From an uncultured Maribacter sp. (GTDB lineage: Bacteria; Bacteroidota; Bacteroidia; Flavobacteriales; Flavobacteriaceae), in NCBI RefSeq assembly GCF_947500985.1, contig NZ_CANMTX010000001.1, positions 620,001-684,000 of the forward strand: 64,000 nt of DNA. The letters are read 5' to 3'. The notes beneath the pieces are model-generated. The model saw only the letters and a list, made by a program, of their open reading frames with translations, had not been told where the DNA came from and did not search any database. Both the position numbers and the translations under genes were made by a program. Positions 62,780-64,000 of the stretch are shown here, piece after piece. How positions within the stretch are numbered: the first letter of the stretch is position 1; each line of letters opens with the position of its first letter.

Positions 62780-62956
62780 AGTCACGAAGCGTAGTAAAAA
62801 CTAGGAAATTAAGTATTTTTTAACTACTTTTGTAAGAGAATGTGAAAAACATACGCAATTTGATATGTTATATTTTGTACAGCATTCTCGAATGATTAAT
62901 TACGATATGAGAACATCGTAATTTTTTTGTCTAACAACAAAACTAAAATTTTCTAT

Positions 62957-63253
62957 ATGAACGATGTTATCATTAATGACAATTCTTTTCTGCGACAATT
63001 TGAAACTACTGTAGATGGTCATCTTGCCAGAATTGAATATTCTTCTCAAGAAAGAAAGATATTCCTTACCAAATTAGTCGTTCCAGAGGAAATTACAGAT
63101 GAAGATTTTAGAGAAAACTTCATAAAAGCTGTTTTGAGTATTATTCAAGATAGAAATCTTAGAGTTGTTCCTACTAGTCCTCATATCGCAGGATTTCTTA
63201 GAAAGAACAGAAGACAATACAAAGAAATGCTACCTATCGGTATTCGTATCTAA
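62957..63253 (+). CDS. small GNAT-like N-acetyltransferase (YjdJ type)
   Basis: 98 residues from ATG 62957. The plan DGHLARIEYSS, KLVVPEEITDEDF and a C-terminal RNLRVVPTSPHIAGFLRKN fits the compact GNAT subfamily with the acetyl-CoA-binding turn in the middle. Substrate unknown. A -7-like TACTTTTG lies far upstream (62825-62832). Confidence 0.75.
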   Translation: MNDVIINDNSFLRQFETTVDGHLARIEYSSQERKIFLTKLVVPEEITDEDFRENFIKAVLSIIQDRNLRVVPTSPHIAGFLRKNRRQYKEMLPIGIRI

Positions 63254-63260
63254 TAAATTA

Positions 63261-63289
63261 AAAAGCCTTTCAATTGAAAGGCTTTTTTT
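63261..63289. terminator. bidirectional terminator between the GNAT gene and mtaB
   Basis: An 11-bp stem (AAAAGCCTTTC/GAAAGGCTTTT), loop AATT, T runs at both sides, between convergent genes; the last bases touch the mtaB stop. Confidence 0.92.
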
Positions 63290-64000
63290 TATGCTTCTAC
63301 TTTTTCATTTACAAAATTAAACCGAACCAGACCATCCTTATCAATTTCGGTCAACTTTACTTGATGCAAAGTATTTACCAGTTCGGGATTCCAAGGTGAT
63401 TTTACTTTCACGTAATTCTCAGTAAACCCATGAATATATCCTTCTTTATTCTCTCCCTCGAACAACACCGTTAAATTATTACCCAACTGACTCTCATAGA
63501 ACGCTCGTCTCTTCTTTACAGACAATCCGCGCAACATTTTACTCCTTTTACTCCTTACTTTATTAGGAACCACTCCACCCATTGTAGCAGCTGGCGTATT
63601 ATCTCTTTCCGAATACGTAAAAACGTGTAAATAAGAAATATCTAAATCATTCAAAAAGTGATACGTTTCTAAAAAATGTGCTTCGGTCTCACCAGGGAAA
63701 CCAACGATTACATCAACCCCAATACAACAATTAGGCATTACCCCTCTAATCTTCGCTACTCGTTCTTTATAAAGATTCGTCATATAACGACGCTTCATTA
63801 ACTTAAGAAGATCATCACTACCACTCTGCAAAGGAATATGAAAATGAGGTACAAAGTTTTTACTTTGAGAAACAAACTCAATTGTTTCATTCTTTAAAAG
63901 GTTTGGCTCAATTGATGAAATTCTTAAACGATGAATACCATCTACATCATCTAAAGCGGTAACAAGATCCAAAAAAGTATGCTCATGCTTTTTATTACCA
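63289..64000 (-). CDS. mtaB: tRNA (t6A37)-C2 methylthiotransferase MtaB, C-terminal part (partial)
   Basis: The frame is open to the window edge, so the N-terminal domain and the radical-SAM CxxxCxxC are outside. Visible: HRLRISSIEPNLL, typical of MtaB rather than MiaB or RimO; HFHIPLQSGSDDLLKLMKRRY, GVDVIVGFPGETEAHF and SYLHVFTYSERDNTPAA of the radical-SAM barrel; and a C-terminal TRAM-like domain. Adds a methylthio group to t6A37 of ANN-reading tRNAs. The TTG at 63972 is internal. Confidence 0.92.
   Translation of the reverse strand, partial: GNKKHEHTFLDLVTALDDVDGIHRLRISSIEPNLLKNETIEFVSQSKNFVPHFHIPLQSGSDDLLKLMKRRYMTNLYKERVAKIRGVMPNCCIGVDVIVGFPGETEAHFLETYHFLNDLDISYLHVFTYSERDNTPAATMGGVVPNKVRSKRSKMLRGLSVKKRRAFYESQLGNNLTVLFEGENKEGYIHGFTENYVKVKSPWNPELVNTLHQVKLTEIDKDGLVRFNFVNEKVEA

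Noticed and set aside
1-64000. CRISPR arrays, insertion sequences, integrase or phage genes
   Set aside because: No spaced repeats, transposase or phage proteins were found in any frame I examined.

Overview
The window is a 64 kb chromosomal segment of a marine-type flavobacterium (Bacteroidota, Flavobacteriaceae; Maribacter/Zobellia-like is a guess). The reasons are the AT-rich sequence, the SusC/OmpA-like TonB receptors, DUF4249, DUF4252 and DUF4294 proteins, a phosphoserine phosphatase fused to phosphoglycerate dehydrogenase, a short CarB, promoters of the Bacteroidota type (TTG, about 19 bases, TAnnTTTG), and few Shine-Dalgarno sites. It is mostly housekeeping DNA. I see no insertion sequence, prophage, CRISPR array, rRNA or tRNA gene.

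Layout. 1-5.6 kb: end of a TonB receptor with its DUF4249 partner, small membrane and DUF4294 proteins, an M42 peptidase, a NUDIX hydrolase, and an SDR dehydrogenase/FucU mutarotase pair under a probable GntR operator. 5.7-12 kb: hisS, a conserved protein, a TonB receptor broken by two in-frame stops, and rpsF-rpsR-rplI. 12-21 kb: a LytTR regulator, the nadC-brkB-DUF2147-priA operon, rlmH, a truncated PilJ-type sensor, and serB-serA. 21-25 kb: the satD-DUF3307-hydrolase operon, a methyltransferase, rdgB and a DUF4337 protein. 25-36.6 kb: a DEAD-box helicase, GH13 amylase, small enzymes, a TrmH-type methylase, a sirtuin, a haem-binding protein, purB and two MscS channels. 36.7-42.7 kb: ECF sigma, anti-sigma and three DUF4252 proteins, then two tandem S41 peptidases. 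42.8-48 kb: cobalamin uptake, with a riboswitch-controlled BtuB-like receptor divergent from a BtuFCD-like ABC transporter. 48-57 kb: rmuC, a thioesterase, the oxidative pentose phosphate genes pgl-zwf and gnd, DUF3124, GIY-YIG and an acyl-CoA ligase. 57-64 kb: carB, rpmH, a TPR protein, a lytic transglycosylase, a hydrolase, a small acetyltransferase, and the 3' part of mtaB.

The most promising candidate for a poorly described system is satD-DUF3307 (22.1-23.5 kb). The SatD-like protein keeps aspartate and glycine motifs placed as in class III nucleotidyl cyclases and adds a C-terminal HTH. It is nearly fused to a multi-pass membrane protein with conserved His/Asp, and 20-bp-spaced direct repeats lie upstream. 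Other points are the doubly stopped TonB receptor, a BtuD-like ATPase frame without a usual start codon, a sensor that ends after its histidine-kinase dimerisation helix, and a possible self-regulating ECF promoter.

Limits: all calls come from reading the sequence; no database search or folding program was run. Family names for small conserved proteins are from memory and are hedged where weak.
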